Positions 33,975 through 42,919 of a DNA stretch of 64,000 bases are shown piece by piece. The notes beneath the pieces are model-generated. The model was not told the DNA's origin. It was given only the letters and a program-made list of their open reading frames with translations, and searched no databases. Origin of the DNA: Bog-105 sp965277855. Its GTDB lineage: Bacteria; Acidobacteriota; Terriglobia; Bryobacterales; Bryobacteraceae. The stretch spans positions 5,208,001 through 5,272,000 of the forward strand of contig OZ255847.1 in the NCBI GenBank assembly GCA_965277855.1, in the 5' to 3' direction. The position numbers were made by a program, and so were the translations under genes. Position 1 is the stretch's first letter; every line of letters starts with the position of its first letter.

Positions 33975-35779
33975 CTCCCGCGGCTACCACCGAAGGTCAG
34001 CCCACCGAGAAGCCAGCAGAAGAGAACGGCCATGTACGAGTGGCTGCGGAAGTAGAGGGCGAGAAGCCGGCTGAAGGTACGGAAGCGAAAGCGCCCGAAC
34101 CGCGAGCAGAGAAGATGACAGCGTCGAGGGCACGCGCCCACGCGGCGGAAGGAAAGGTAAATGGCCGTGCGCCGGGCGAAAGTGTGCGACGCGCGGCGGC
34201 TGAGCCGAAAGAATCCCGGCCCGCAGTGGAGGTGAAAGCACCTGCCGCAGAGGAGAAAGCTCCTACTACTGAACCAACGCAGCCGTCGTTGATGCCGGCG
34301 TCGATAGAGGTACCGGTGCGGTCTGCAAACCCGCAGAACGGGGCGATAACGCCTCTGACAACAAACCCCCAGACGGCGGTTCAACCGAATGTGCAGCCGC
34401 CCGCCACTGCGGGACAGCCCACTAATGCGCAGCCTCCTGCAGCGGCGCAACAGCCCGCCGGCTTTCCTCGCCGCGGTCGCCATTCCATCGGCAATACCGG
34501 CGCGCAGGGACAGCGCAACGGCACTACTACGCTCGACCTAGTCGAGTTGAAAGACATGAGTATCCAGGCGCTGAACCAGATCGCGAAAGATCTCGGCGTA
34601 CCGGGAGCGGCCGGGCTGCGCAAACAGGAACTCATTTTCAAAATTCTGCAGACCCAGGCTGAAAAGAGCGGGCTGATTTTTTCCGAAGGCGTGCTTGAAT
34701 GCCTGCCCGATGGTTTCGGCTTTCTGCGCGCACCCGAATACAACTATTTGCCGGGACCGGACGACGTATACGTTTCGCCGTCGCAGATTCGGCGCTTCGA
34801 TTTGCGCACGGGAGACACTGTCTCCGGGCAGATCCGTCCGCCGAAAGAAGGCGAACGTTATTTCGCGCTGATCAAAGTGGACGCGATCAATTTCGAACCG
34901 CCGGAAGAATCGCGCAACAAAATTTTCTTTGACAATCTGACGCCGCTGTATCCGGATGCACGTCTCAAGCTCGAGACCAGCCGCGATAATTTTTCCGGCC
35001 GCGTCATGGACCTGTTAACGCCAATTGGTAAAGGGCAGCGCGGGTTGATTGTCGCGCCGCCACGTACCGGTAAGACGATGCTGTTGCAGAGCATCGCAAA
35101 CTCGGTGACGACGAATCATCCCGAGATCAACCTGATCGTGCTGCTGATCGACGAGCGGCCTGAAGAAGTCACCGACATGCAACGCTCGGTACGCGGCGAA
35201 GTAATCAGCTCGACCTTCGATGAACCCGCCGCGCGTCACGTGCAGGTGGCCGAGATGGTGATCGAAAAGGCCAAGCGCCTGATCGAACACAAACGGGATG
35301 TAGTTATTCTGCTCGATTCGATTACGCGACTCGCCCGCGCCTACAACACCGTCGTGCCGCCTTCGGGTAAGGTGCTTTCCGGTGGCGTCGATTCTAATGC
35401 GCTGCAGCGTCCGAAGCGGTTTTTCGGGGCGGCGCGCAACATCGAAGAAGGCGGATCGCTGACTATTGTGGCCACCGCTTTGATCGATACCGGCAGTCGC
35501 ATGGACGATGTCATTTTCGAAGAGTTCAAGGGAACGGGCAACATGGAAATTCACCTGGATCGCAAACTGGTCGACAAGCGCGTGTTCCCGGCGATCGATA
35601 TTAACCGCAGCGGTACCCGCAAGGAAGAATTGCTTATGCCGCGTGAAGAGTTAAATCGCGTTTGGATTTTGCGCAAGGTGCTGAACCCGCTTTCGCCGGT
35701 TGAATCGATGGAACTGCTGATCGACAAACTCGGCAAGACGCGTAGCAACGCCGAGTTCCTCGCCGCCATGAGCGGCTGA
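33938..35779 (+). CDS. rho: Transcription termination factor Rho with long N-terminal extension
   Basis: A 613-residue hexameric RNA helicase that ends transcription. Residues about 200-270 give the Rho N-domain and cold-shock-like RNA-binding fold (GFGFLRAPEYNYLPGPDDVY). APPRTGKT is Walker A, and ERPEEVTDMQRSV plus the Q and R loops follow (ALIDTGSRMDD). The first roughly 190 residues are a disordered extension rich in Pro, Glu, Ala, Gln and Thr, a feature of Rho proteins in some high-GC phyla and absent from E. coli. TTG 33938, with GAGGGA upstream, is chosen as start; it lies inside engB. Confidence 0.95.
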   Translation: MANNLEDQEPAVTPAATTEGQPTEKPAEENGHVRVAAEVEGEKPAEGTEAKAPEPRAEKMTASRARAHAAEGKVNGRAPGESVRRAAAEPKESRPAVEVKAPAAEEKAPTTEPTQPSLMPASIEVPVRSANPQNGAITPLTTNPQTAVQPNVQPPATAGQPTNAQPPAAAQQPAGFPRRGRHSIGNTGAQGQRNGTTTLDLVELKDMSIQALNQIAKDLGVPGAAGLRKQELIFKILQTQAEKSGLIFSEGVLECLPDGFGFLRAPEYNYLPGPDDVYVSPSQIRRFDLRTGDTVSGQIRPPKEGERYFALIKVDAINFEPPEESRNKIFFDNLTPLYPDARLKLETSRDNFSGRVMDLLTPIGKGQRGLIVAPPRTGKTMLLQSIANSVTTNHPEINLIVLLIDERPEEVTDMQRSVRGEVISSTFDEPAARHVQVAEMVIEKAKRLIEHKRDVVILLDSITRLARAYNTVVPPSGKVLSGGVDSNALQRPKRFFGAARNIEEGGSLTIVATALIDTGSRMDDVIFEEFKGTGNMEIHLDRKLVDKRVFPAIDINRSGTRKEELLMPREELNRVWILRKVLNPLSPVESMELLIDKLGKTRSNAEFLAAMSG

Positions 35780-35805
35780 TTTGGCTCGCCGTGATTCTTC
35801 AGTAA

Positions 35806-37818
35806 ATGGGCCGGATACGGATTCTCTCCGATAACGTCGCGAATAAAATCGCGGCGGGAGAGGTGGTGGAACGGCCAGCTTCTGTGGCGAAAGAACTGCT
35901 GGAGAATGCACTCGATGCGGGCGCTACCGAGATCCGTATTGATCTGGAAAACGCCGGCCGCCGCTTGCTGCGCATTCAGGATGACGGGTGCGGCATGTTG
36001 CGCGACGATGCGCTGCTAGCGTTTGAGCGGCACGCAACCAGCAAGTTGAGCGACGTAAAGGATCTGCTCGCGATCTCTACACTTGGTTTTCGCGGCGAAG
36101 CGCTACCGTCCATCGCCTCCGTCAGCCGCCTGCTGCTTGAGACTCGTTCTATGGATGAACAGACCGGTACGGCGGTCGAGTTCGCCGGAGGCAAGCTGCT
36201 TCGCTGCGACGAGATCGCGCGCACCATAGGCACTACCATTACAGTGCGCGATTTGTTCTACAATGTACCGGCGCGCAAAAAGTTTCTGCGTTCCGATCAG
36301 ACCGAACTCGCGCATATCGGATCGCTCGTTACGCACTACAGTCTCGGCCATGCCGACAAGCGCTTTGAGTTGCATCATGAAGGCCGCTCGCTGCTCTCTG
36401 TCGCGCCGGTAGCCAATTTGCGCGACCGCGCCTTTCAGGTTTTTGGCTCGGAGATGATCGACGGGCTGATCGAAATCCCGCCTCAGGTGCTCGAAATCCG
36501 ATTGCCCCCGCCTTACGTTCCACCCCATTCGCGCCAGACCGGTACGGAAATGGGCGAGCCTGAAGTGGCGCAGTTCGCGATCGAAGGACTCATCTCCGGA
36601 CCCGATGTACAAAAGCTAAATCGCAATTCGGTGTTTCTCTTCGTGAACGGCCGCCTCATCAGGGACAAAGTTGTACTACACGCCATATCGGCCGCGTATC
36701 ACAACCTGATGCCGGCCGGTTGCTACCCCTTCGCTCTGTTGTTTCTCAACTGCGATGCGAGTGAAGTCGATGTCAATGTGCATCCTTCTAAGACCGAGGT
36801 GCGCTTCCGGCACGGCTCGGCGGTACACGATTTTGTGCGAGACACCATGCGCGAGAAGCTCATGGCCAGCCGCCCCGTCTCGAACATTCCGCTGCCAGTC
36901 TCGCCGCGCACGATAGCCGCTCCGCAGCGTGAGTGGGAACCGGCGGCACGCTTGCCCTTGTCTGAATTTTCGGCAATGGCCGAAATGGCGGCCCACTATC
37001 CGGCGCCCAGCGAAGTGATCTCGGTCGAAGAAGAAGCCGCTTTACCCGAAATCACTATCGTGTCGCCCGTCCGGCAGCAACCTCCTGCAACTTCGTCAAC
37101 GCTCTCGCCGTCATCTTCGCCAACGCTCTCGCGTCCAGCCACGCCGCCGCCTTCTTCCATGCTGCGACACGTGCCCGACACTCATCGCGGCCTCGATACG
37201 CTTCCGGTGGACTGGGATCGTATGGACACGCTGGCCGCACTTCCCGAGCTGCGGCCCATCGGCCAGCTGCACGATAGCTTTATCGTGGCCGCCGGACGCG
37301 ACGGGCTTTGGATTATCGATCAGCACGTTGCGCACGAACGAGTTCTCTTTGAACAGGTCTTGCGCCAGCGCGCCTCGGGCACGATAGAGATACAGCAGCT
37401 GTTGATGCCGCTCGTATTGCAATTGACTCCATCGCAGCATTTCGAATACGCGCGGATCGCCGGCGAACTTCAGCTATACGGTTTTGAGACCGAGCCCTTC
37501 GGCCAGCGCACCATCGCGATCAAAGCGTCACCAGCCGCCGTAAGTCCGAGCGATATAGAAAAGATCGTTTTTGAAATTCTAGAAGAATCTGAAAAGGAAC
37601 TGCGTTCTGCCTCACTCGAAGAGATCCGGCGGAATGTGTGCGCCACGATTGCCTGCCGTGCGGCCATCAAGATCAATATGCGTCTTGAGCCGAAGAAGAT
37701 GGAATGGCTGCTGAAGGCATTGTCGGAGTGCGAGTATCCGATGACTTGCCCGCACGGACGGCCGATTGCGTTGCGCTACAGCACGAAGGACATTTTAAAA
37801 AGCTTCCACCGTATCTAG
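35806..37818 (+). CDS. mutL: DNA mismatch repair protein MutL, endonuclease type
   Basis: A 670-residue GHKL ATPase. The ATP site motifs are NVANKIAAGEVVERP, ELLENALDAGA, DDGCGM and STLGFRGEAL. A Pro/Ser-rich linker (about residues 365-455) joins the C-terminal dimerisation domain. This domain has DQHVAHERVLFE, the DQHA-type endonuclease motif with Ala replaced by Val, and ACRAAIK and CPHGRP, so it should be the nicking MutL used where MutH is absent. It begins 26 bp after rho. No mutS is adjacent. Confidence 0.95.
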   Translation: MGRIRILSDNVANKIAAGEVVERPASVAKELLENALDAGATEIRIDLENAGRRLLRIQDDGCGMLRDDALLAFERHATSKLSDVKDLLAISTLGFRGEALPSIASVSRLLLETRSMDEQTGTAVEFAGGKLLRCDEIARTIGTTITVRDLFYNVPARKKFLRSDQTELAHIGSLVTHYSLGHADKRFELHHEGRSLLSVAPVANLRDRAFQVFGSEMIDGLIEIPPQVLEIRLPPPYVPPHSRQTGTEMGEPEVAQFAIEGLISGPDVQKLNRNSVFLFVNGRLIRDKVVLHAISAAYHNLMPAGCYPFALLFLNCDASEVDVNVHPSKTEVRFRHGSAVHDFVRDTMREKLMASRPVSNIPLPVSPRTIAAPQREWEPAARLPLSEFSAMAEMAAHYPAPSEVISVEEEAALPEITIVSPVRQQPPATSSTLSPSSSPTLSRPATPPPSSMLRHVPDTHRGLDTLPVDWDRMDTLAALPELRPIGQLHDSFIVAAGRDGLWIIDQHVAHERVLFEQVLRQRASGTIEIQQLLMPLVLQLTPSQHFEYARIAGELQLYGFETEPFGQRTIAIKASPAAVSPSDIEKIVFEILEESEKELRSASLEEIRRNVCATIACRAAIKINMRLEPKKMEWLLKALSECEYPMTCPHGRPIALRYSTKDILKSFHRI

Positions 37819-37832
37819 GCGAGGGTTCGTCC

Positions 37833-38339
37833 TTACTGCCGCTTCCGCTTGCTCCGATCCAGGCGCTCCCATATCCTAGTTACAGGTATGGAAGTCAGCA
37901 TCTCCGAAACCTCCAGGGCTGAACCGGTCCAGCGAAACACTTGGCGGCTATCGGGATTGACAACGTAGACATGTTCAAAACCCCAGGTTCTATAGGCTTC
38001 GCATTTCTCGAGAACATACAGCATGGGATCCTCTGTCGAGAGAATTTCGACCACTACATCGACCGCTTTGGACGGGTACGATTCGTTAATCTTGCCGCTG
38101 GTGGCAATGATGTCAGGTTTGGGATGAGCATCGGGAATAATTCTCAGCTCAACCGAGGCGCCAGCTGTATAGCCAGCTTCGTTCAGCAATTCGCCGACAA
38201 TGCCCTGCAACAAGCCATGTATCCAGGTGTGTGCTGCTTTCGGAATAGCATTGCCCATCCAATATTCGTACGCCAAGTCAGCACGTTCATACCTGACCTG
38301 AAACTCCGCATAAGTGAGCTTTTCCTCAATGGCCCGCAT
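37833..38339 (-). CDS. Uma2-family endonuclease-like protein (DUF820)
   Basis: A 168-residue PD-(D/E)XK-fold protein. HPKPDIIATSG holds the conserved Asp, VVVEILSTEDPM the Glu and downstream polar residue, and CEAYRTWGFEHVYVVNPDSR follows, the typical Uma2 order. It ends with a basic tail (RLDRSKRKRQ). It is the second Uma2 protein of the window and shows little sequence likeness to the one at 6538-7149. It lies convergent to mutL and 18 bp after guaA's end on the same strand. Role unproven. Confidence 0.85.
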   Translation of the reverse strand: MRAIEEKLTYAEFQVRYERADLAYEYWMGNAIPKAAHTWIHGLLQGIVGELLNEAGYTAGASVELRIIPDAHPKPDIIATSGKINESYPSKAVDVVVEILSTEDPMLYVLEKCEAYRTWGFEHVYVVNPDSRQVFRWTGSALEVSEMLTSIPVTRIWERLDRSKRKRQ

Positions 38340-38357
38340 CGGCGTCCTGTGCTCCGC

Positions 38358-40166
38358 CTATTCCCACTCGATAGTGCCCGGCGGTTTATGCGTCAAATCA
38401 TAAAACACCGCCGCCACCGAATCAAGGCCAAGCAGGTTGGTTGTCAACTGGTCCAACCACTCCGGCGGCATCAAAACCGCATCGGCCGTCATGCCGTCGA
38501 CCGAATTGATGGGACGCAGAACTACCGACTCGGGCGCGCTCTCCGTGCCCACCGGCAGCAGCACCACCGGAAATTGCCAGACATCTTCCTCGAATCCGGT
38601 ATCGAGGCAAAACTCACGCACAATCCAATCGGCATCGCGCAGAATATCGAGGCGCGATTTGGTGATGCTGCTCTGAAACACTTGCAACGATGCGAGCGAT
38701 GCTTTTGCTCCGCACAGTCCCACGACGCGATTGATATCGGCCCGGCTGTTGATCAGATCGGGGGCGATGGTCTCAACATCCGCTGGCGTAGGCGTGCGGT
38801 CCAAAGCCAGCACATACCGGTAGCTCCGCGCATCCCCCTGCACGCCTACCGAACGGACCGGCAACAGATAGCCGCCTTCCGATGCCGTCACCGAAGCGTT
38901 TTCCGCGGCGCACAGGCAGCGAATCGCCAGGCCGGGACCCGGAAAGGGATGCCGCGAGAGGAACTTCGCCGGGACGCCCAACTCACGTCCGATCTCGCGC
39001 ACTTCGTCTTTGTAGAACGACGTAAGCGGTTCAATGATACGATCCGCTTCGATCAACGCCTGAATGCCCGCCACGCGATTATGATGAGTTTTGATCAAGT
39101 CGGCCTTGGCCGTACCACCTGATTCAATCGTGTCGGGATAAATCGTGCCCTGTCCCAGAATCCATTGGCTATCCAGAAAATGCTCGCTCAAGAGAACGCG
39201 TTCCTGCACCTTGACGAACTGCTCGCCGATCGCCAGGCGTTTAGCTTCCGGGTCGACGAGTCCTTCGAGCGCCGCCAGGAACTCGGGTTCGGCGGAATCG
39301 ACCAGAAACTTTTCGGCTCCTAATTCCGCAAAAACGGAGGCCACGAATTCGGTTTCGTTCTTGCGCATCAAGCCGGTATCGACATAGATGCCAAAAACCC
39401 TGTCGGGACCAAGTGCTCGCAGGCAAAGTGTATAGGCAACGGTCGAATCGACGCCGCCGCTGACAAAGAAAAACACCTTTCGGTCTCCCACTGCGGCGTG
39501 GATTTCCTCCTCGACCAGCGGCACTCGTTGCGAAACATTCCAGTCCTTTTTCGCGCCGCAGATGCGGAACACAAAATTCTCCAGGATCTGCCGCCCTGCC
39601 TGGGTATGCACGACTTCGGGATGAAACTGAATGCCGAATAATTTGCGGTTTATATCCGACATCGCCGCTACGCCCGGAACCCCGGACGAGGCAGTCACGC
39701 GAAAACCTTCAGGAACTGACGCCACCGAATCGAAGTGGCTCATCCAGATTTGTGAATCAGCGACGTTGTCCCACAGCGGATCTTCCAGCATCACGCTCAG
39801 GTGAGCGGCTCCGTATTCCCCGCGCGTACCCTTCTGCACGCTGCCGCCGAGGTGATGAGCGAGTAACTGATGCCCGTAGCAGATGCCCAAAACCGGAATG
39901 TTGACGTGCAGGGTGAGCGGATCGATGTCCGGACACCCCGGTTCATGAACACTCGAAGGGCCGCCCGATATAATCAGGCCTTGGCGAGAGCGAAGTTGCG
40001 AAGCCGGAGTTTCACTGGGCTGGACATCGGCGTATACGCCCAATTCGCGGATGCGGCGCGCGATCAGATGCGTGTACTGACCGCCGGTATCGAGTACAGT
40101 TATCTGGGGCGAAGCAACGGCGGACTTATGAATCGTCGCGGGGTGAGAATCGATTTTTACCGTCAA
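38358..40166 (-). CDS. guaA: GMP synthase (glutamine-hydrolysing), long form
   Basis: Converts XMP to GMP using glutamine and ATP. The class I glutamine amidotransferase domain comes first, with VLDTGGQYTHLIARRIRE, LGICYGHQ (catalytic Cys) and GIQFHPEV (His/Glu). The ATP-pyrophosphatase domain follows with FVSGGVDST and GIYVDTGLMRKNE, then the dimerisation domain. At 602 residues it is longer than the roughly 525-residue E. coli enzyme; the extra length lies in the C-terminal half. The start is uncertain: TTG 40166 gives an extra 20 residues before the conserved strand and no ribosome-binding site is seen. It follows ctpA by 14 bp. Confidence 0.92.
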   Translation of the reverse strand: MTVKIDSHPATIHKSAVASPQITVLDTGGQYTHLIARRIRELGVYADVQPSETPASQLRSRQGLIISGGPSSVHEPGCPDIDPLTLHVNIPVLGICYGHQLLAHHLGGSVQKGTRGEYGAAHLSVMLEDPLWDNVADSQIWMSHFDSVASVPEGFRVTASSGVPGVAAMSDINRKLFGIQFHPEVVHTQAGRQILENFVFRICGAKKDWNVSQRVPLVEEEIHAAVGDRKVFFFVSGGVDSTVAYTLCLRALGPDRVFGIYVDTGLMRKNETEFVASVFAELGAEKFLVDSAEPEFLAALEGLVDPEAKRLAIGEQFVKVQERVLLSEHFLDSQWILGQGTIYPDTIESGGTAKADLIKTHHNRVAGIQALIEADRIIEPLTSFYKDEVREIGRELGVPAKFLSRHPFPGPGLAIRCLCAAENASVTASEGGYLLPVRSVGVQGDARSYRYVLALDRTPTPADVETIAPDLINSRADINRVVGLCGAKASLASLQVFQSSITKSRLDILRDADWIVREFCLDTGFEEDVWQFPVVLLPVGTESAPESVVLRPINSVDGMTADAVLMPPEWLDQLTTNLLGLDSVAAVFYDLTHKPPGTIEWE

Positions 40167-40180
40167 ACTTTGCTGTCAAA

Positions 40181-41812
40181 TCAGCGGAGGCTGGCCCGCT
40201 GTTTTTCAAAACGCGCCTTGGATTGCGCCAACAACGTAGTCGCCTTCGGCAGCGACTCGATGGCTTTCTGCACTTCCGGATCCTGTTCAACCCCGACCCG
40301 CTGCGAGTCTTCAAAGCTGAAGGCCGTCACGTACATCTGAGCTCGCAACTGGTCACGCATCCAACTGTGATCCCGCGTCCAGTCTGCTTCCGAGAACTGC
40401 ACACCATTCTTCATCAAGTAGTCATGCAAGTCGTTCAAAACGGCCTCGTCGGGACTCCAGCCCGCAGGTAGCTTGGTCGGGTGATTGGCGAAGTAAGAAG
40501 CCGTAAAATTAAAGAACGCGTCTTTGCGGAGCGCCGCCACTTCGAGCGAATCGGGCTTTGGCAACTCGAATTTCTCATCCGGCGTAATGCCGCCGCCGCC
40601 ATACACAGTGCGGCCCAGATCGGTTTGTTTCACGTCGGTAGGATCTTTCGCTTCGGTGCGCTTGCCGTAATAGTAATCAAGAAACGAGATGTGCGAATAG
40701 TCGCGCTGAATGAGCCGTCCGCTCGGCGTGTAGTAATGCTGCGTGGTGAGCGCTAGTCCGGTGTTGTCGCTCAGCGTATAGACGGTTTGCACGAGGCCTT
40801 TACCGAACGTGGTGTCACCTAAGACCCAGGCCCGATCATGATCCTGCAGAGCACCCGCCACAATTTCGGCCGCCGATGCGGAGTACCGGTTAACAAGCAC
40901 CACAATGGGGTAATTCTCCCCATACTCACTGCCCCGGGCCAGATACGGCTTCTCGGAATAGGCGCGGCCTTTATGCGAAACGACGACCTGGCCGTGATCC
41001 AGCCAGTGTCCCGCCACCGCCACTCCTTCCGACAGTAAACCGCCTGGATTTTCACGTAAGTCGAGTATCAAGCCTTTGATGTTCTTTTCGCCTAAGGCCT
41101 TCAGATTGTCTTCGACTTCCTTGCTGGTGGTTTCGGTGAACTGCTCTACCCGCATATAAGCGATGCCGGGCTTCACAAAGAATGCCTGCCAGACACTGTT
41201 GCGGGGAATTTCATCGCGGACCAGGTTGAACGTAAGCGGCTGCGTAGTTCCTTCGCGAGACACTTTCACTTGCACCTTTGTCCCGCGCGGACCCTTCAAC
41301 ATCTCCGCAATCTCGGTCGTACTCATCGTATCCACGCGCTTGTCGTTGACTTCGACCAGCATGTCGCCCGGTCGAATGCCGGCCCGATACGCCGGTGTGT
41401 TGCCAAATGGATGGACGACCATCGGTTTGCCGGTGCGGGGCTGCGCACCGATTAACATGCCGATTCCGTAATACATTCCGTGCTGCTCTTCGCGCAACCC
41501 GGCAAATTCTTTTGGATCGAAAAAGTTGGAGTGAGGATCGAGCGTCCGCAGCATTCCCGGGATTGCGCCGCGGTAGATGCTCTTATCCGGAGTGAGCTTA
41601 TCCGCGTAATTCTGATCCACCAGGTCGTAAACCTTGGTAAACGATTCGATGCTCGCCTTCAGATCCTCATCGGACGTGGGGCTGACGTTGGAGGAAGAAG
41701 ATTGCTGGGCAGCCAGAACAGGCCGCGTGCCCGGTCCAAAAAAGCCGCCCGCGACTGCGCACAGCCCGATAAACAAGGGAACAAACAGGAAATAACGCCG
41801 CTGGGACGACAA
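40181..41812 (-). CDS. S41-family carboxyl-terminal processing protease (CtpA-type)
   Basis: A 543-residue exported serine protease. The N-terminal segment YFLFVPLFIGLCAVAGGFFG is a signal or anchor. A PDZ domain covers about residues 110-200 (GIRPGDMLVEVNDKRV). The catalytic domain has IKGLILDLRENPGG, the nucleophile in NRYSASAAEIVAGAL and the general-base Lys in DTTFGKGLVQ. Such proteases trim or degrade envelope proteins. TTG 41812 has GGGAGG six bases upstream. guaA is next on the transcript. About 120 residues follow the catalytic domain. Confidence 0.92.
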   Translation of the reverse strand: MSSQRRYFLFVPLFIGLCAVAGGFFGPGTRPVLAAQQSSSSNVSPTSDEDLKASIESFTKVYDLVDQNYADKLTPDKSIYRGAIPGMLRTLDPHSNFFDPKEFAGLREEQHGMYYGIGMLIGAQPRTGKPMVVHPFGNTPAYRAGIRPGDMLVEVNDKRVDTMSTTEIAEMLKGPRGTKVQVKVSREGTTQPLTFNLVRDEIPRNSVWQAFFVKPGIAYMRVEQFTETTSKEVEDNLKALGEKNIKGLILDLRENPGGLLSEGVAVAGHWLDHGQVVVSHKGRAYSEKPYLARGSEYGENYPIVVLVNRYSASAAEIVAGALQDHDRAWVLGDTTFGKGLVQTVYTLSDNTGLALTTQHYYTPSGRLIQRDYSHISFLDYYYGKRTEAKDPTDVKQTDLGRTVYGGGGITPDEKFELPKPDSLEVAALRKDAFFNFTASYFANHPTKLPAGWSPDEAVLNDLHDYLMKNGVQFSEADWTRDHSWMRDQLRAQMYVTAFSFEDSQRVGVEQDPEVQKAIESLPKATTLLAQSKARFEKQRASLR

Positions 41813-41887
41813 ATAAACCTCCCGGGTCTGACTCCAGTATAGACGGCGGAGGCAAGCTTTTGAATCGAGGAAACCCGGAAAAGAAGT

Positions 41888-42388
41888 CTAGACCGCGGCA
41901 CGGGCGCGCTTGGCGACAGCCGCCTCACTCCGGCTTGTTTTTTTTGGAATCTCGTCGAGACGTCTCACCTGGTCGCTTACCGACACCAGGAACATGGGCT
42001 GCCGAGCATTCTTGAGCAGGTCAATGATGCGGTCCTGCTGGTCTTCGAGGAAAATCGATTTCCCATCGGTCAGCAAATGAAGTTTGGATTCGTTGGCCAG
42101 AACGTCCGCCAGCCGCCGCCCCATCTCACGCTGCAGAAACCGCAGCACGCGCCGGATCTTCTGCAGTGAAAAACCCTTGCGCCGAAGCTCCGCAATCACG
42201 GTAATCTCGATCACTTCTTCAGCCAGATAAATCCGTTTATGGCCTTCGTGGCGCGGCGATACGACCTTGCGCTCGTCCCACCACTGCAACTGGCGCAAGC
42301 TGACCTGGGCGATGCGAGCGACATCGGTACTTGTGTACGTGCGCTCGGAGGAAGGTAAATCAAGACGCACTTTTCGTGTTTTGAACAT
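41888..42388 (-). CDS. MerR-family transcriptional regulator
   Basis: A 166-residue DNA-binding protein. TYTSTDVARIAQVSLRQLQW and WWDERKVVSPRHEGHKRIYL form the winged helix-turn-helix of the MerR family. A helical stretch follows (FSLQKIRRVLRFLQREM), and the C-terminal domain is about 70 residues without the Cys cluster of metal sensors. Its target is unknown; the nearest genes are the ctpA-guaA pair downstream. A short dyad CTAGA-G-TCTAG occurs around 42435-42445, just upstream of the gene. Confidence 0.85.
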   Translation of the reverse strand: MFKTRKVRLDLPSSERTYTSTDVARIAQVSLRQLQWWDERKVVSPRHEGHKRIYLAEEVIEITVIAELRRKGFSLQKIRRVLRFLQREMGRRLADVLANESKLHLLTDGKSIFLEDQQDRIIDLLKNARQPMFLVSVSDQVRRLDEIPKKTSRSEAAVAKRARAAV

Positions 42389-42919
42389 GACGCCCCGTTT
42401 GCGTTCGGAGTTTCTGTGGCTCCAAAGATTGTACTAGAGTCTAGCGAGGTGTCAAGTGGGGTGCGCTCTCGAAATCTACTTACTTTCCCCCAGTGAATCA
42501 ATTTGATTGGCTGCATGACATCAAGTTCTGGTCCTCCGCTCCGGATCCTCGAGCCTGCACAAACAAAAGCGGCCAAAGTGAACATACCGCGGCGCCGAAA
42601 AATCTCGTTGGAGACATTCCCCCGGCGATCATAGGCGCCAAACTTCGTAGCAACAAGAAGTTCGAATGGAGTATGAGCGGGCTCCCGGTATTTCTCCGTT
42701 TCTCGCGGCGCACCCATTAGAAGCACAAACCCGTCGGCTAGTTCAAATATTCTGAAAAAGGCTCAAGCCCCATCTGCTTTCAACTCCCGATTCGGGGATC
42801 TTCAATTGCACAGCGTCACGCGTCGTCAAGCAATGGGACCGGCTGCATTCCGATCTCGATCTTTAACTGCTTCACGGGCTGCTGGGGTAGAACATTGGTA
42901 GGTGCTAGCAGATGCCAAT
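42389..42919. other. Long gene-free stretch before the sulfotransferase
   Basis: About 530 bp without a convincing gene. Short open frames exist on both strands around 42490-42720, but they lack ribosome-binding sites and recognisable features. It marks the left edge of a more AT-rich accessory region. Confidence 0.5.

Noticed and set aside
42490..42726. Short open frames on both strands before the sulfotransferase
   Set aside because: No ribosome-binding site, domain or compositional sign of coding.
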